Shown here in pieces: positions 47,447 through 58,827 of a DNA stretch of 64,000 bases. The translations under genes were made by a program, and so were the position numbers. This DNA comes from Macrotrachela quadricornifera. Lineage: Eukaryota > Rotifera > Eurotatoria > Philodinida > Philodinidae. Position 1 is the stretch's first letter. Each line of letters starts with the position of its first letter. The DNA lies in assembly GCA_022393335.1 (NCBI GenBank), contig JAJEKB010021001.1:120772-184771 (forward strand), read 5' to 3'. The notes under the pieces are model-generated. The model was not told where the DNA came from and made no database searches. It saw only the letters and a program-made list of their open reading frames with translations.

Positions 47447-48656
47447 AGGGGCCCATCCCCACCCTAAAATGTCAATTTTAGTCAAATTTTTCGATCTTTT
47501 GATTTATAGCTTATCAGATAGATCAAAATGTCTGCTATCTAACCCACTATAGTTTGTTGGTTTTATGATGAGTTTTCACGATGAAAAGTCGGTTTTTCTG
47601 AGACCCCCTAACCTAAAAAATAACATTTTTTCAAAAACTGCTGATTTTTCACAGTGATAGCTATAGTTAGCATGTATTGCTAAGTATTATAGTTTGATAC
47701 ATCTAAAATGTATATATTTCTAACGACAAGAAAAATCAGAAATAAAAAAATATCTTATTTGTGGCGCCGTCATGTTATGGCATATACTTAGATATACGAT
47801 AATGGTTTTATCCATATGTTCGTTCGTTCTCTTTCTTTACATATGTTATAATCATATAGATGATTCTTTTCTTTCATTCTGTCCGATATTTTCCCTTATA
47901 TCTTCTCTTGATTTTTTCATATCTGACAGAAATTCGACATGTTTTCATCTATATCAAGTAATTCGAAAATACTATCACTACAGGAAGGTGTGTGGGTGTA
48001 GGTATTCTATTCATTTCAAACCCACGCCGACACCCACCTACACACACCTTGATCTATGAGAAATCACTAAAAAATGTATTTTGTCTCATGTTACCATAGA
48101 AAAAGTCTTCAATTTTACTTCTCAAACTTCTTTCACGTTTTTCTCAGAATGCGTTTTTTGCTTTAACACTTTCGTATTTCCCAAATCTTTTCGCCATTTT
48201 AAACGCTACAGAGCTCGGGTTGGTTTCAAAATGAAGGGAATGATTAGCTCTACAACTTAACAGAGCCAGAATTTCAGATTTTATATTTAGTGTCCCATGA
48301 CATTAAAATGCATCACAGCGCATGCCCTATCTTTACCGTACACTATAAGAAAAACTTCAACCAAAAAAAATTAAGAGCGAAAATTAAAATTCGGGCTCTG
48401 TCAAGTTCTAGTGCTAGGTCTTTGGTATATTTTAAAACCGCCCCGAGCTTTCTAGCGTTTAAGATGGCAGCAGGATTTGGGAAACCCCGGACCCTCCATT
48501 TTGACCAGTAATCCTCAGGTAAAACCTGGTAGGCTCAATATTTTGAGCTGAAATTTTTACTGTGAGCTATCTAGCATGAGATACAACTCCTCTGAAAATT
48601 TCAGCAAGATTGGATGTTCAGAAGCTGAAATAGAAATAAGGTGGGGATGGGGCCTT
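47447..48656. mobile_element. 1.2-kb nonautonomous element with GC-rich inverted ends
   Basis: The left end AGGGGCCCATCCCCACCCTA and the minus-strand reading of the right end AAGGCCCCATCCCCACCTTA agree at about 16 of 20 positions. They are conspicuously GC-rich in an AT-rich setting. The interior has no coding capacity and contains sequence like CTGAAATTTTTACTGTGAGC typical of noncoding repeats. Ends are set by the inverted match; no target duplication was identified. Confidence 0.5.
47983..48050. repeat. TGTGGG-containing inverted repeat
   Basis: AAGGTGTGTGGGTGTAGGT faces ACCCACCTACACACACCTT across about 30 bp containing a CCCACGCCGACACCC run. The stem pairs perfectly for about 10 bp, then imperfectly. 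It lies inside the 1.2-kb element. Confidence 0.5.
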
Positions 48657-49506
48657 AAAGACAATCCAGTTCATTCTAGCAAGAAGAATTGAGAGAATAA
48701 TGACAACTTTTGACTTTAACTGTTTTATTAAATAAACTTTTAGAACAGGACTATGAAAATAAAAATACGAAACACAAAACCTTATTGTAAAGTTTCCAAT
48801 CTTGACAATCCTATTTTCACAATTCATTGTGTTGCTTTTTTTTCCTAGATCTGGACGCAGGTTTCATGATACACTATTAGCGTCGTTGTGATCCTACCAA
48901 AGCATTTCAAAATGAACTCGAAAATCGATATCTGTCGTTGCTTCTATTTCAGCATCGCCATTTTTGTTGTTCTCTTCTAATCGATCGAAAACACGTGTTA
49001 CCGTCTCGATCTATATATTATATTAACATCTATTTGATAGTAGAAACTGCGTATATGTGTTTGGACGTGAAATTCCAATAGCACATACAAATTCATTGCT
49101 TTCCTATCACATAGTTTTCATATGATCATAAATCTGCCATGATCTATGTTTTCGAGCATCGAGCATGGCAACTATTTTTTAGAATGATCTGGCTAATATT
49201 CTTTTCTTCTTAAGGAATACAAATTCGAAATGGCATTAGTGGGAACTTGATTAGTTAAATGGTACGCATTTAACATCATGCTTTTATCATACAAATATAT
49301 TGCAGTAAAATACTCCTGCGTTGTTATAAGTAGACTGATGTTCATTACATTTCGAAAAATAACAAAAATTTTATTTATTTCAATAATAAAACATACACAA
49401 CATCACTTTCAAACACTCAAAAACCGACGAAATTCACATAAACACACAAAAGCACACAAAAGACAAACAACATAAAACAAAAGTTTATGTACAATAAAAG
49501 TCACTA
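48657..49506. other. Intergenic, nothing recognised
   Basis: No gene or repeat recognised. Its right end is the 3' flank of the minus-strand two-exon gene. Confidence 0.4.
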
Positions 49507-49906
49507 TTACTGTTGCCATGGAGGTGGATCAAGCCGCATGGTCATTTCGTACAAAATACTATCTTCTTCTTCTTCAACGACATATTCTTCGATGACCACA
49601 TGCCGTTGACGAACAACTTGTCGATCAGTTTTGACCTCTTCTCATTCTATAATAATAATATCATCGTCTTCAGGTGGATTTGCATTGGTGGTATGTTGTT
49701 GACCACCAACTAAATGTTTCTAAATTAAAAGAAATATTCTTTTTACACAAACAGTAGTTTTAAATACTTACTTCAACTCGAACTTTTAATGTCACAATAT
49801 AATAAGCTTCGATGACCTCCACATTTCCATGACGAAAACGTTTTGCGCCGGCACCGTAAAAAGCTGACATACGAAGACGTTTATTATTATTTTGTTGGAT
49901 ACACAT
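49507..49906 (-). pseudogene. Two-exon gene with a single in-frame TGA, unknown family
   Basis: Exon 1 is 49772-49906 (45 codons, MCIQQNNNKRLRMSAFYGAG start), intron 49720-49771 (52 nt, GTAAGT...TTTAATTTAG, phase 0), exon 2 49507-49719. Exon 2 encodes KHLVGGQQHTTNANPPEDDD then IIIIE, a TGA at 49642-49644, and a further 44 clean codons in the same frame (EEVKTDRQVVRQRHVVIEEY... ending RLDPPPWQQ) before TAA at 49507. The acidic, well-composed downstream frame looks like real protein, so the TGA is either a recent nonsense mutation, a sequencing error, readthrough, or avoided by splicing I did not find. Total 115 codons. Exon 1 HGNVEVIEAYYIV and exon 2 RHVVIEEYVVE resemble each other, perhaps an internal repeat. 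Family not recognised. Confidence 0.6.
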
Positions 49907-50658
49907 AATATTGTTTTTTAATCTAAAATATAAAAAAAACAAATTAATATTTATCTCTTCACGTTTTTCGCAAAAATATATAAAAAGCTGCTCGACTATT
50001 CTACTATAATAAAGAAGATATTATCATGTAGATCATCCTAGGGGTTAACCATTTTATCTCAATTGTATATTACTGTTCTATCATGGTTAAGAACTTTCGA
50101 ACATCCCCGATAATAGAATTGTTCCACCGTCTGTGCACTCATGATGAGTTGTTTCTGATATATATCAAGTTTTTTAACAGAAAAATATGACTGAATGCGA
50201 TTGTGTCCGATCATTAGACTTGATGGAATCTAATTTATTCCGACAGGAACAACAGGCGGGATTCAACCACCAAAATTCTCTCTTGCAAGAAGGAAGATGA
50301 ACAGAAACAAGAATGATATCTTAAGAGGATGAGGTGATGATTGGTGCAGATTAATTACTGTTTATGTAAACAAAGAAGACGTCATTTTTGATTAACAATT
50401 TCATCTTCATTTTATCAAAGTAATCAGAATTCGTCGTAAAACAATAATGTTCATTTTCATAAGAAATTAAATGAATATTTTATTGAGAGATCATAACACA
50501 ACATACAATGGACAATATATAAACTAAAAGAATTTATCGAATGAATTCATTAGATAAATATACAACATATATGATTAAAGTCATATGTCATTTTTTGTAG
50601 TTTAATAATTTTCATTTTTCACTTTTTTAACATGACATTTTTCCTTAATATATAAAGT
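49907..50658. other. Intergenic, nothing recognised
   Basis: Contains the upstream flank of the two-exon gene and the 3' flank of the GPCR gene. No other feature. Confidence 0.4.
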
Positions 50659-51445
50659 CTATGTCTTTAATGTAAGCTTTTTTAAAACAATAGGATGAAT
50701 TAATTGTTGTTGTCGATGATTACAACAAAATAATTTCTTAATTTTCATTCTGATGTTAGGTAGTGTACTGCAAGCAACAATTGGTAGAAGAAATATTATA
50801 TAAAACAAGAAAACATTTGTATAATAAGCAAATTGTGGTGCAACTTTTCTCGATAAACCCAAAGCATAAGCCAGATTTAAAAGTGTGTATGGTACAAAGA
50901 ATATGAAATAGATTAATGCAATAGATATCAATTGAATAACCATTTTTCTTTGTTTTCTCCAATTAATTGATTGATGCGCACGATGTTTTTGTAAAATGAC
51001 GCGGATAAGAAGAGCAAGACTGAAGATAATAATTATAAATGTCGGAATAATTTGATTAAATATCCAATCCCACTTTGAAATTAGTGGAATAAGTTTGTAT
51101 ATGCAAGGGTTACTGGTCACACCATAAAGATGAGTACTGTCAAAAGTAAATCTACAAGGCGCGACAAAAATTATATTTGTATACCAGACCATACAATAAG
51201 TAATAATTATGATTATTGGCAAATAATGAACAAGTATTCTTTTCTTTTTTGTTGATACCCAATCACTATGAAAGATAAGAATATGTCTTTCAATTGTTGC
51301 CCAAGCAAATAGCATTATTTGCGCCACTTCAAATGCAAAATCTATAAATAGCCATATTAATGCAAAAGCGGGTGTTGGAAACAATGCAAAACCAAAACGA
51401 AAATAATGAATTAACCAGAAAATGTCTGTTAATTCATATATAAGA
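50659..51445 (-). CDS. Rhodopsin-like G-protein-coupled receptor, 5' part lost in gap
   Basis: About 261 residues from the gap edge to the stop. Six hydrophobic helices are visible: around FWLIHYFRFGFALF; AFALIWLFIDFAFEVAQIML, ending in the ERH variant of the DRY motif (WATIERHILIFH); YLPIIIIITYCMVWY; IIPTFIIIIFSLALLI; QLISIALIYFIFFVPYTLL; and FLFYIIFLLPIVACSTLPNI. The last has LP.VACSTLPN in place of NPxxY. A Cys before helix 5 (NPCIYKL) could form the usual extracellular disulfide. The tail CCNHRQQQ offers palmitoylation cysteines. Helix 1 and part of helix 2 should lie in the gap. Such receptors are expanded in bdelloids; the ligand is unknown. Sequence right of the gap does not continue the reading frame recognisably. 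Confidence 0.75.
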
Positions 51446-51845
51446 NNNNNNNNNNNNNNNNNNNNNNNNNNNNNNNNNNNNNNNNNNNNNNNNNNNNNNN
51501 NNNNNNNNNNNNNNNNNNNNNNNNNNNNNNNNNNNNNNNNNNNNNNNNNNNNNNNNNNNNNNNNNNNNNNNNNNNNNNNNNNNNNNNNNNNNNNNNNNNN
51601 NNNNNNNNNNNNNNNNNNNNNNNNNNNNNNNNNNNNNNNNNNNNNNNNNNNNNNNNNNNNNNNNNNNNNNNNNNNNNNNNNNNNNNNNNNNNNNNNNNNN
51701 NNNNNNNNNNNNNNNNNNNNNNNNNNNNNNNNNNNNNNNNNNNNNNNNNNNNNNNNNNNNNNNNNNNNNNNNNNNNNNNNNNNNNNNNNNNNNNNNNNNN
51801 NNNNNNNNNNNNNNNNNNNNNNNNNNNNNNNNNNNNNNNNNNNNN
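51446..51845. other. Assembly gap (400 N)
   Basis: Exactly 400 N, like the gap at 19154. It removes the 5' end of the GPCR gene. Confidence 0.99.
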
Positions 51846-53387
51846 TACGAAAAAATATCACCTTTAGAGCACATCAGGCCGTAAAGGGTTAATATAAAAT
51901 TTTCTATTTTTGTTTGTTGGTTAAATCGTTTTCAAAATTATAATTTACCTGTAAAAGTGCTTTTTTTTGTAAAAAGATGAACAATAAAGTGATTCTATCA
52001 GAATGTCTAATAGAATATTGCTTTTTATAAAGAAGGTGTCCTTCCATAAGATTTTCCATTAAAAATCTTCTATTTCAGAAAGTGAACTATGTACCTTAGC
52101 CATGTCCCCATCATAAAAAGATCGTGCCCCAATTGTACCCCATTCCAGTTCTATTTTTCGAATTATATTGTATCTCTTATAGAAAATTCAATTATTTATG
52201 TGCTATACAAAACTTGGAATTGTGTCAAAACTTCATTATAAAGTTTTTGTTCAAAACCACATTTAATTGATATACTTTGTTTTAAGTACTAATGCCTTGA
52301 GATTCAACATTTTATCAAAGCTGGTTAAGTCGAACAGATGCCAATGGAATTAAATTGAATAAATGCTTACAACACGGAAAGCCAACAAAAATATTTCAAT
52401 GTCTTCTTTGTAAAACGAATGATCTTGATTGTTCCAATAGAGGGTGGGGAGCAATCTAACAACACTGTTGTTTTATTAATTTTACCGGTCTAATACTATG
52501 TTTTTACTAAAGTTACCTGATAAGGTATTGGAGAAAGAGTGCATCTTTCAGTTCTATCACTGCCTTAACTAAAGTTTCTACCAAAAAGGCTCGAAACTAA
52601 TTCAAAATGGATATCCTATAAATGTCCTATATAGGAATAGGTGATCCTATAAAAATAAAGTTTTAAAATCCTATATAATCCTATATTTTTATAAAGTGTC
52701 GCTACGGGGCCAGTTTTTGATACATCAGCTTCTATGAAAAATCAAATAAAAAATTAACGATACACTCTATTGAATTCACTCAAGCACTGATCAAAAGGTC
52801 AATATACAGTCAATCTTTAAAGCACATAAACACAAATAAGTTTTTTAAGTTTTTTTTAAAGATGTGAAGGATACCCTTATGGCATTTATCTTCTTATGAA
52901 ATAAGAAATGATGGGCAGTAATACATTCTGCAGTAGGATCACTTTAGTGGTTCTGTCCTTTTGATTTCCTATTGAACCGAAATATTGATAGGAGAAGACT
53001 CTCTTTTACAGATAACAAAAACCACCAATGTAAAAACGTATCAATTAGAATACGATTTTCTTACAAGTATTAGTAAATTTCAATAACTATTTCATCATCC
53101 AATCAATATCTCATCATACACCACGTGACTATGCTCTCATTTTTTATTTACTCTTCTTTGTTGCATTGCATCATATTTCTCTGTAAAACAAAACTTACAT
53201 ACCTCTCATCATACATCAATTATGACTCAGTAGTCCAATTTCGAGCATGTAGAACAGTTCAGTCCTTATTAGCTTTTCTCTTTTGTAACTTCCATATTTT
53301 GTTCTCTCTGCTTGTTTCGAGTATAATCGTTCATTCACAAATTTTAGTCTACTCGATGCACTTCTGTTTTCACGTATGTTGTGTAAG
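51846..53387. other. Intergenic with a short ATCCTATA cluster
   Basis: Right after the gap, CCCTTTACGGCCTGATGTGC (minus strand) looks like a repeat and not like GPCR sequence. 52609-52694 contains several copies of ATCCTATA or CCTATATA. No gene recognised. Confidence 0.4.
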
Positions 53388-53478
53388 TAGAGAGTACATC
53401 CTGTTCCGCGATAGTGCACATTGCAGAACCAATTCCGATTTCGCAATGTGCAGTATTGTGTAACAGGATGACTGCTCC
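53388..53478. ncRNA. Candidate small hairpin (pre-miRNA-sized)
   Basis: CATCCTGTTCCGCGATAG then TGCACATTGC faces GCAATGTGCA and the reverse complement of CATCCTGTTACACAATAC. About 28 bases per arm pair with six mismatches, including 10 perfect pairs next to a ~20-nt loop, and weaker pairing extends outward. Size and shape fit a microRNA precursor, a small MITE or a transcribed hairpin. No conserved seed was recognised. Confidence 0.3.
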
Positions 53479-55271
53479 CTAAGCATCGGATATATTTACA
53501 TTTTATTATACTATTTGTCTCTTCTACCGCCATTCATATCAGGATTTATCCGATCTTTCTTCTTATCTAGTTGTTTTAATGCTTTCCGCGTTGTTTGTCT
53601 TCACATAGAGCGCATTTCTTAGTCAATTTATTTTGTTTTTTGAATCATTCTTGATGATTAACACCTTATATGTCTTCTCTAAGAATGCATTTGATTTTTC
53701 ACCATTATTCCCATTTTCTTTCTCTGTGTAAAATGTTTTTTCCTCCAACCTAATTTATTCTGTTTGAATTGCATCATTGTTCGGTGAAAGAGACGGAAAT
53801 ATGAGTCACCTTAATGATTCATATCCGAAAGGTATCATTGGAGAAAAGGTGAGAAGGAAGGAAATATGAATAATTGAAAAATCAACAGTGACATAAGATC
53901 GGCGCAATAGCAATTTTACACACCTTTATCTTGTAGAATCGAAGAAAAACCTTAGCAAATGTGTGTATATTTTTTGCGTAGTTTAGATTAGATTGAGAAG
54001 TTTTCAAATTATTCAGCAAGAGTATAATATATAAACATTCTCGTACTCCACCAGTGCATCTAATCTGTACTGGACATTTTCGGATCTAAATATATACATT
54101 TCTCTCTGAAATAGTTGATAATACGTTTTTCTTTAGAGAACATAACACAAGAAGTGGCAAATTGCCAAACGCTGACTATAACCGTTAATCAACTTGAATT
54201 TGGCTCGCGTAAGTTATTTGTCAAATAGTACTCTCATCCTAGTGCACTTATTTCTGAATCGTTCCGATATCTTAAACATTGTCAGAACTTCAATGCAAAT
54301 GCGGTGATGAACGTTTCTCTTCTACTCATATATGATTTCTTCTCAGACATCAGACTTGTTTATTATTAGTCAGTTTTTCAATTTGGCTATAACTGTCTGG
54401 TTAAGACTTTAAGATCATGATTGACAACGATGTAGAAATCTCCTTTTACTGACATACGGATCATTAGACACAATGATCACTTTGAAATTTCAATGTTCTC
54501 ATCGCCCCCATCTCTGACGAATCCCGATAAGTTCCGATAGGTCAAATTAATAGAGCTTGCAGTGGTCGATCTTCCAAGTATTCGAGACGTTTTTTGAAAT
54601 TTCAAAATATTTTTGTTTCCTATATCCCATTTTTTTCTAGCACCGATACCTATTGGATATTTTTTCAGAAATGAATGTTCGAACATATATAATTATGGTT
54701 ACGAAACTTCCATAGATAAGATGAACTAAATATAATAATTTAATTTTAGATAAATCTAAATATTATCTTGATATATATTTAACTTCTAGATTTATTTCTG
54801 TTTTTTTTCAAGATCAATTCTTGATATATATGCATATGTATTTTTCTGTTGTTTATGATAAATAAAAATAATTTTATCTGTCATAAGTTCCATTGTAGTA
54901 AAGAAAAAATTTATGCTAAAGAGTAAATAACATTATAATTAATTAGGTTATGTAAAAAAAGCATAACATTGAAAGTAAAATTATATAAACTTAACTTATT
55001 TATCTATATTAGGTCTATAATCTTCAACTATCTTAGGCGCTTATAGAACTAAAATATGAATTGATAGTTTTATATGCTGTCATGAACTAATTCTTTGTCA
55101 ATGGATAATCGAAAATCAGAGTTATTGAAGAGCTCAGTATATCTAGGTGTTATGAATTTAAATTTGTTATGAGTTTTTTTCAAGACTGCCAACAGATTTA
55201 TATTGTTATTCTAGTTGACGATAGTAAATAATATTGTTTAAATCATGAAGCAATGTAAAAGCACACATAGA
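53479..55271. other. Intergenic, nothing recognised
   Basis: Open frames here do not look like proteins. No repeat or RNA gene recognised. Confidence 0.4.
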
Positions 55272-55495
55272 CAGCACCCGTACGAGCGGGGGAGGGGGAG
55301 GATGTAAAGGAGTGTACACCCCTCTCAATAAATGGAAATTTTTTGTCTTTTTTTAGTGATGGAAGCAGATTTGAAACAAATTGTGTTTTTTTTAAGAAAT
55401 TTTGCTCGAAATACCCTTTTACACCCCCTCAAAAATGTTTACATCCTTTCAAAACCCGCTTCACCCCCAATCTTAGACCCTTCGCGCGGGCACTG
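55272..55495. mobile_element. hAT-like MITE, 224 bp
   Basis: The left end is CAGCACCCGTACGAGCGGGG. The minus-strand reading of the right end is CAGTGCCCGCGCGAAGGGTC. The CAG[CT][AG]CCCG start is typical of hAT ends. Both sides also carry matching GGATGTAAA blocks inside. The flanking octamers CACATAGA (left) and CGTATAGA (right) agree at 6 of 8 bases, consistent with a decayed 8-bp target duplication. The G-rich ends stand out from the AT-rich surroundings. Confidence 0.55.
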
Positions 55496-56313
55496 CGTAT
55501 AGAAAACAAAAATTCTTCAAAGGATCATTCAATAAGAATAAAATATCATTCAAAAAAGTAATTCCTAAGACTTTTTAACAATTAAAGTTAAAACGAACAA
55601 TTGAAACTATGCTTTTTGATTGGTGTGTCCCACCCAACACTAGATGTTCCGATTACTTCAAATGATCGGAATCATATCGAGTGATGGAAAATATTTTTTC
55701 GTTGAGCTTCGTGTCTTCAAGTAGTCGAACCTTCGATAGATTTTGAGTCGTCAAAACATGTCTGAGGAGTCGAAATGATTTTTCCGACAGGTTTCCTCTC
55801 TTCGAATAATCGATATTTTGAAGGTTTTTCTGGCGGTCGAAATGTGTCTGAGGAGATAAAAGTATATGTGCGATAGGAAAATGTTTGCGAGAGCTCGACA
55901 TTCGATATCCATAGTGGGGTTCGAAATCTGAACAGAACGAGAAAAAATTATATCTCTGATAACAAGGTATTCATGGAAATTAGTCTATCACTTTATGTAT
56001 GATAAAATTTGATATTAATTAAAGTAGTCTGATAGACTAGAATCGTTTTCCAAGGCTTTATGTGTCATTGAACGAAAAGTAAACTCTTTGGGCCTGAGAT
56101 CTCTTGTTTCCCTTAGATACTCGAAAAAACGTTTTTGTCATTTTTCTGTTTATAATTTTGACAGATCAATAGAAAAAAGTATACTAATCACGAATATCAT
56201 GTTATATTTCTGTATCAGTTAAATAAGAAGGGATATCCTGGACATTTTTGAAAAACGAAAAAGTCAGTTTTAGACCTTAAATGGCATTAATATTCGTGTA
56301 TGAATCGTCGGCA
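55496..56313. other. Intergenic, nothing recognised
   Basis: No protein-like frame and no repeat recognised. Confidence 0.35.
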
Positions 56314-56562
56314 TTAGGCTTCTTCGATGCGGAATCTTTTTTCTCTATTAGAATTCATGAGAAGATTTCGGAAATACAATTCTTCTTGAAAAGTTATTCG
56401 GCGAATATCATCCTCAATTGATGTCTTACTGTCATATGCAATGTTACTTTGCGTTGGTGAATCAACGAGATTTTTATGTACAAAAGACAACTCGAGCAAC
56501 TCTTTCCAATGGAACTGTTTTCAACACTGTTTGTGCTGCTCTTGTGTCGCTTGTACAGTCAT
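56314..56562 (-). pseudogene. Possible degraded exon of an unknown protein
   Basis: A minus-strand frame reads MTVQATQEQHKQC, a TGA at 56521-56523, then KQFHWKELLELSFVHKNLV and on to RITFQEELYFRNLLMNSNRE and a final RFRIEEA before the stop. The hydrophilic, helix-like composition is unlike chance translation. A TTCTCCCTAG acceptor-like site precedes it near 56570. No family recognised; it is interrupted, so at best a relic. Confidence 0.25.
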
Positions 56563-57529
56563 TCTGGACTAGGGAGAATCTGCCTATAATGGTTACCTAA
56601 AAGTTATTATCATCGTTGTAAATAGTTTCATTACAAATAGCTCGTCGAGCTATCTTACATGCATACAAACCTCGTTAATTCACTGGCGTACCGTAATATT
56701 GCATATAACAGCGAGATTGCACTTCGGAGGTGGTATTCACTGAAACAACTTTTCACGAATAATTCTATCGCCGAAATCTTCTTATATATTTTGATCGAGA
56801 GAAAAATTTTACATTGAATGAATATAATATTAATTATCTTTAAGACTAAAAATTGATTTTTCAGCCTTTCAAAGATATCTAACATGTCTATTATTGCTCG
56901 TTTGATATATAAAAAAATATGATATTCGTGATGAGTATGCTTTACTCCATCGATTTGGAAAGACCGTAATTGAAAAAGACAAAAATAGTTTTTGAGTACC
57001 TTGCGCATACATCAGGCAAAAAAACTGATTATTTACAGAGTACTAAATAAAGTAGTTGAAAACAATATAATTCAATCACGAAGTAAGAGTTGGAATCACT
57101 TTTTATTATTGTGCATAGAGTCATGCAGTCATTTTGAAGAATGCTTTGTTATTATAGTTATTGATTCTATGACACCCAACAAGAATCGAAAAATTTCGAG
57201 ATAGCATCTGCAGATATAGCTCAACAGATTCTAAACAACATCCCGACAGAGGACTCGATGAGTTCGAGAAGTCATTTCTACATGCAAGTTGAAAAGTTAT
57301 GGAAAGCTGTCTAAAATACATACCAGTTCTTAGAATAGATCTTTTGATCAAATTTTCCGCAAAAAAAAGATCTAAACTTTGATTTTCAATCAGTGCAGTC
57401 CTTGTCAATATCAATATCAGTCAAGATCAATCCCAATACCACTCAATAGTAAATAGTTTGCTATCGACGTTATTAGTATTGTGAGATTCCTATCACTAAT
57501 ATAAATAAACAATAGGTCTTGTATATGAA
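56563..57529. other. Intergenic, nothing recognised
   Basis: No supportable gene or repeat. Confidence 0.35.
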
Positions 57530-57940
57530 TTACTTTGAATATAATGATAAGATAGTAAATATCCTAGTTTTTATATAATTATTTATTTAATGAAATAAAA
57601 ATCATAATAAACCAGAGCTTTCGACATTTCAAATGCCATTATCAGTAGTAGTGCAATACATAAAAAATGAAATTATAATGAGAAATGAAAAATTAGAAAG
57701 ATGGAAAAGTTCTAATTTTTATTTTGAATAATTATTGAATAGATGAAATTGTTAATAATTGATTCAATATAATATACTGTGCCTATATAACTATCATAAT
57801 AGTCATAATTGTGTTGCACTGCTACTGATAGTGGCATTTGAAATGCCGAAAGCTTTGGTTTATTATTATTTTTATTTCATTAAATAAATAATTATATAAA
57901 AATTAGGATACTTACTATCTTATCATTATATTCAAAATAA
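57530..57940. mobile_element. MITE-like element with ~125-bp inverted ends
   Basis: The left arm (57530-57655) begins TTACTTTGAATATAATGATA and contains TATATAATTATTTATTTAAT and TTTCAAATGCCA. The minus-strand reading of the right arm (57811-57940) begins TTATTTTGAATATAATGATA and repeats the same blocks, with few mismatches over about 125 bp. The ~155-bp centre is AT-rich and non-coding. The long terminal arms make it a clear inverted-repeat element. Confidence 0.85.
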
Positions 57941-58827
57941 CTCCTACCACTAACTCATTCTTCTCCACCACATAATAGTGAATTCTGATTAAGAATTTTT
58001 AATATTAACCAGTTAAAAGCAACTGAAACATTCAGCAGAGAGAAAAACGTGAGAAATGGCAGAAGTTTAATGTCGTACAACGTTTTTAATGTGAACTAGA
58101 ACCACTTGATTGGCCGAAAGCCCTTAACAATTTTTGTATTGTGATTGCAAAAGTGCCATCAATTCAGTCAAATTACTGCGTCTTAGAACGGTAGAACACT
58201 GTTATATAAAAAAAATCCGGTATTCATCTGATAGAGAAGAAGGAGGAAGGTTAAAATGCTAAAGAACCCGAAAAAAGTCAAAAAATCCCACAGAAACCGA
58301 ACAAAGCCGAAAAAAACCCGAAACCCCAAAATATCCAAAAAATCCCTAAATCCGAAAAAAACCAAAATATCGGAAAAAATCCTACAGAATACGAAAAAGG
58401 TTTTTTTTATGGCTCACTTATACTCTCCCAAGTTGAAAATCGACCAGTTCGTTTGTGGAAAAGAAATAAACAAGAGTGATGAAGTTTAAAAAAACAAATA
58501 GACAACTGGTAAAATATCTAATTTAAAATGATGAATGTAAGGAGCATTGATACAACCGATGAAAAATGAAATGTTTGAGGCAGGCTTAGATGCCGATCGG
58601 TTGTCGAAACTAACTGTGAGGGGTGAAGAACCGCTCGATGAATATTATGTTAGTGGAAAATCTGACCAATTTTACCATTTTTCATAGATGTTCTACCGAT
58701 AGATCTATTGTCTGTTATAAAATAGAACGAATTTTGTTTCTAAATATAGAAAGACATTTTTTATTGAGAACTGGATGTGAAAGAGGAGGAAGAATTTCTG
58801 GAAATACTACAGATTGGAACAGTTAGC
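57941..58827. other. Intergenic with a low-complexity CCGAAAAA stretch
   Basis: 58256-58400 repeats words like CCGAAAAAA and AAATCC in a loose, irregular way, giving a Lys/Pro-rich chance frame. The rest, up to the hAT insertion, has no recognised gene. Confidence 0.45.
58820..58827 (+). repeat. hAT target site duplication, left copy
   Basis: CAGTTAGC directly precedes the left terminal repeat and is identical to 62056-62063. Confidence 0.93.

Noticed and set aside
50659..51861. 400-aa frame spanning the second N gap
   Set aside because: It only stays open because N codons are not stops. The part right of the gap has no receptor character, so the CDS is ended at the gap edge.
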